Positions 5,393-5,411 of a DNA stretch of 5,411 bases are shown piece after piece. The notes below the pieces were generated by a model. It saw only the letters and a program-made list of their open reading frames with translations. It was not told where the DNA came from and made no database searches. A program made the translations under genes and the position numbers. The DNA is from JBFLVN01 sp040758475 (GTDB lineage: Bacteria > JAGRBM01): positions 1 to 5,411 of the forward strand of contig JBFLVN010000248.1 in NCBI GenBank assembly GCA_040758475.1, written 5' to 3'. How positions within the stretch are numbered: the first letter of the stretch is position 1; each line of letters opens with the position of its first letter.

Positions 5393-5411
5393 TTTTAGCT
5401 CACCTCACCCC

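Noticed and set aside
5393..5411. Tail after the chemoreceptor stop
   Set aside because: Only 19 bases remain; no hairpin, promoter or gene start can be supported.

Overview
The window looks like a chromosomal segment of a GC-rich (roughly 60%), Gram-negative (diderm) bacterium. The diderm reading rests on an exported beta-barrel-type outer-membrane protein with a signal peptide and on a transmembrane chemoreceptor. Codon use is uniformly GC3-rich across all genes, and I see no transposase, integrase, tRNA, rRNA or CRISPR array. The phylum cannot be fixed from the sequence alone. The gene types would fit Desulfobacterota, Acidobacteriota, NC10 or a related lineage, but this is only an impression.

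Layout, left to right. (1) Positions 1-89, minus strand: the 5' end of a gene leaving the window, whose first ~29 residues look like the start of a PilZ (c-di-GMP-binding) domain. (2) Positions 90-346: a divergent intergenic region with a good sigma70-type promoter (TTGACC, 17-base spacer, TATTAT) firing rightward. (3) Positions 347-775, plus: a stand-alone CheY-like receiver with the full phosphorylation set. (4) Positions 776-868: a weak terminator candidate and an extended -10 promoter candidate. (5) Positions 869-2293, plus: a complete NAD(P)-dependent aldehyde dehydrogenase. (6) A strong hairpin at 2296-2319 between two converging genes; its U-tract reads on the minus strand. (7) Positions 2343-3530, minus: a TraF/FadL-like outer-membrane protein. 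(8) Positions 3531-3748: a divergent regulatory region with a CRP/FNR-family-like palindrome, three TTCACA hexamers and a GC-rich inverted repeat. (9) Positions 3749-5392, plus: a methyl-accepting chemotaxis protein with an unusual Pro/Ala-rich extracytoplasmic sensor region.

Three of the five genes (PilZ-like, receiver, chemoreceptor) are signalling proteins commonly tied to motility or surface behaviour. They are not in one operon, and no cheA, cheW, cheR or cheB gene is present, so they look like scattered orphan components serving a core pathway elsewhere. The aldehyde dehydrogenase and the outer-membrane protein have no visible functional link to them. I do not see a convincing new biological system here. 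The most useful items are the hidden PilZ-like gene start, the corrected starts of three genes, the promoter that decides the receiver start, and the operator-like cluster between the outer-membrane protein and the chemoreceptor.
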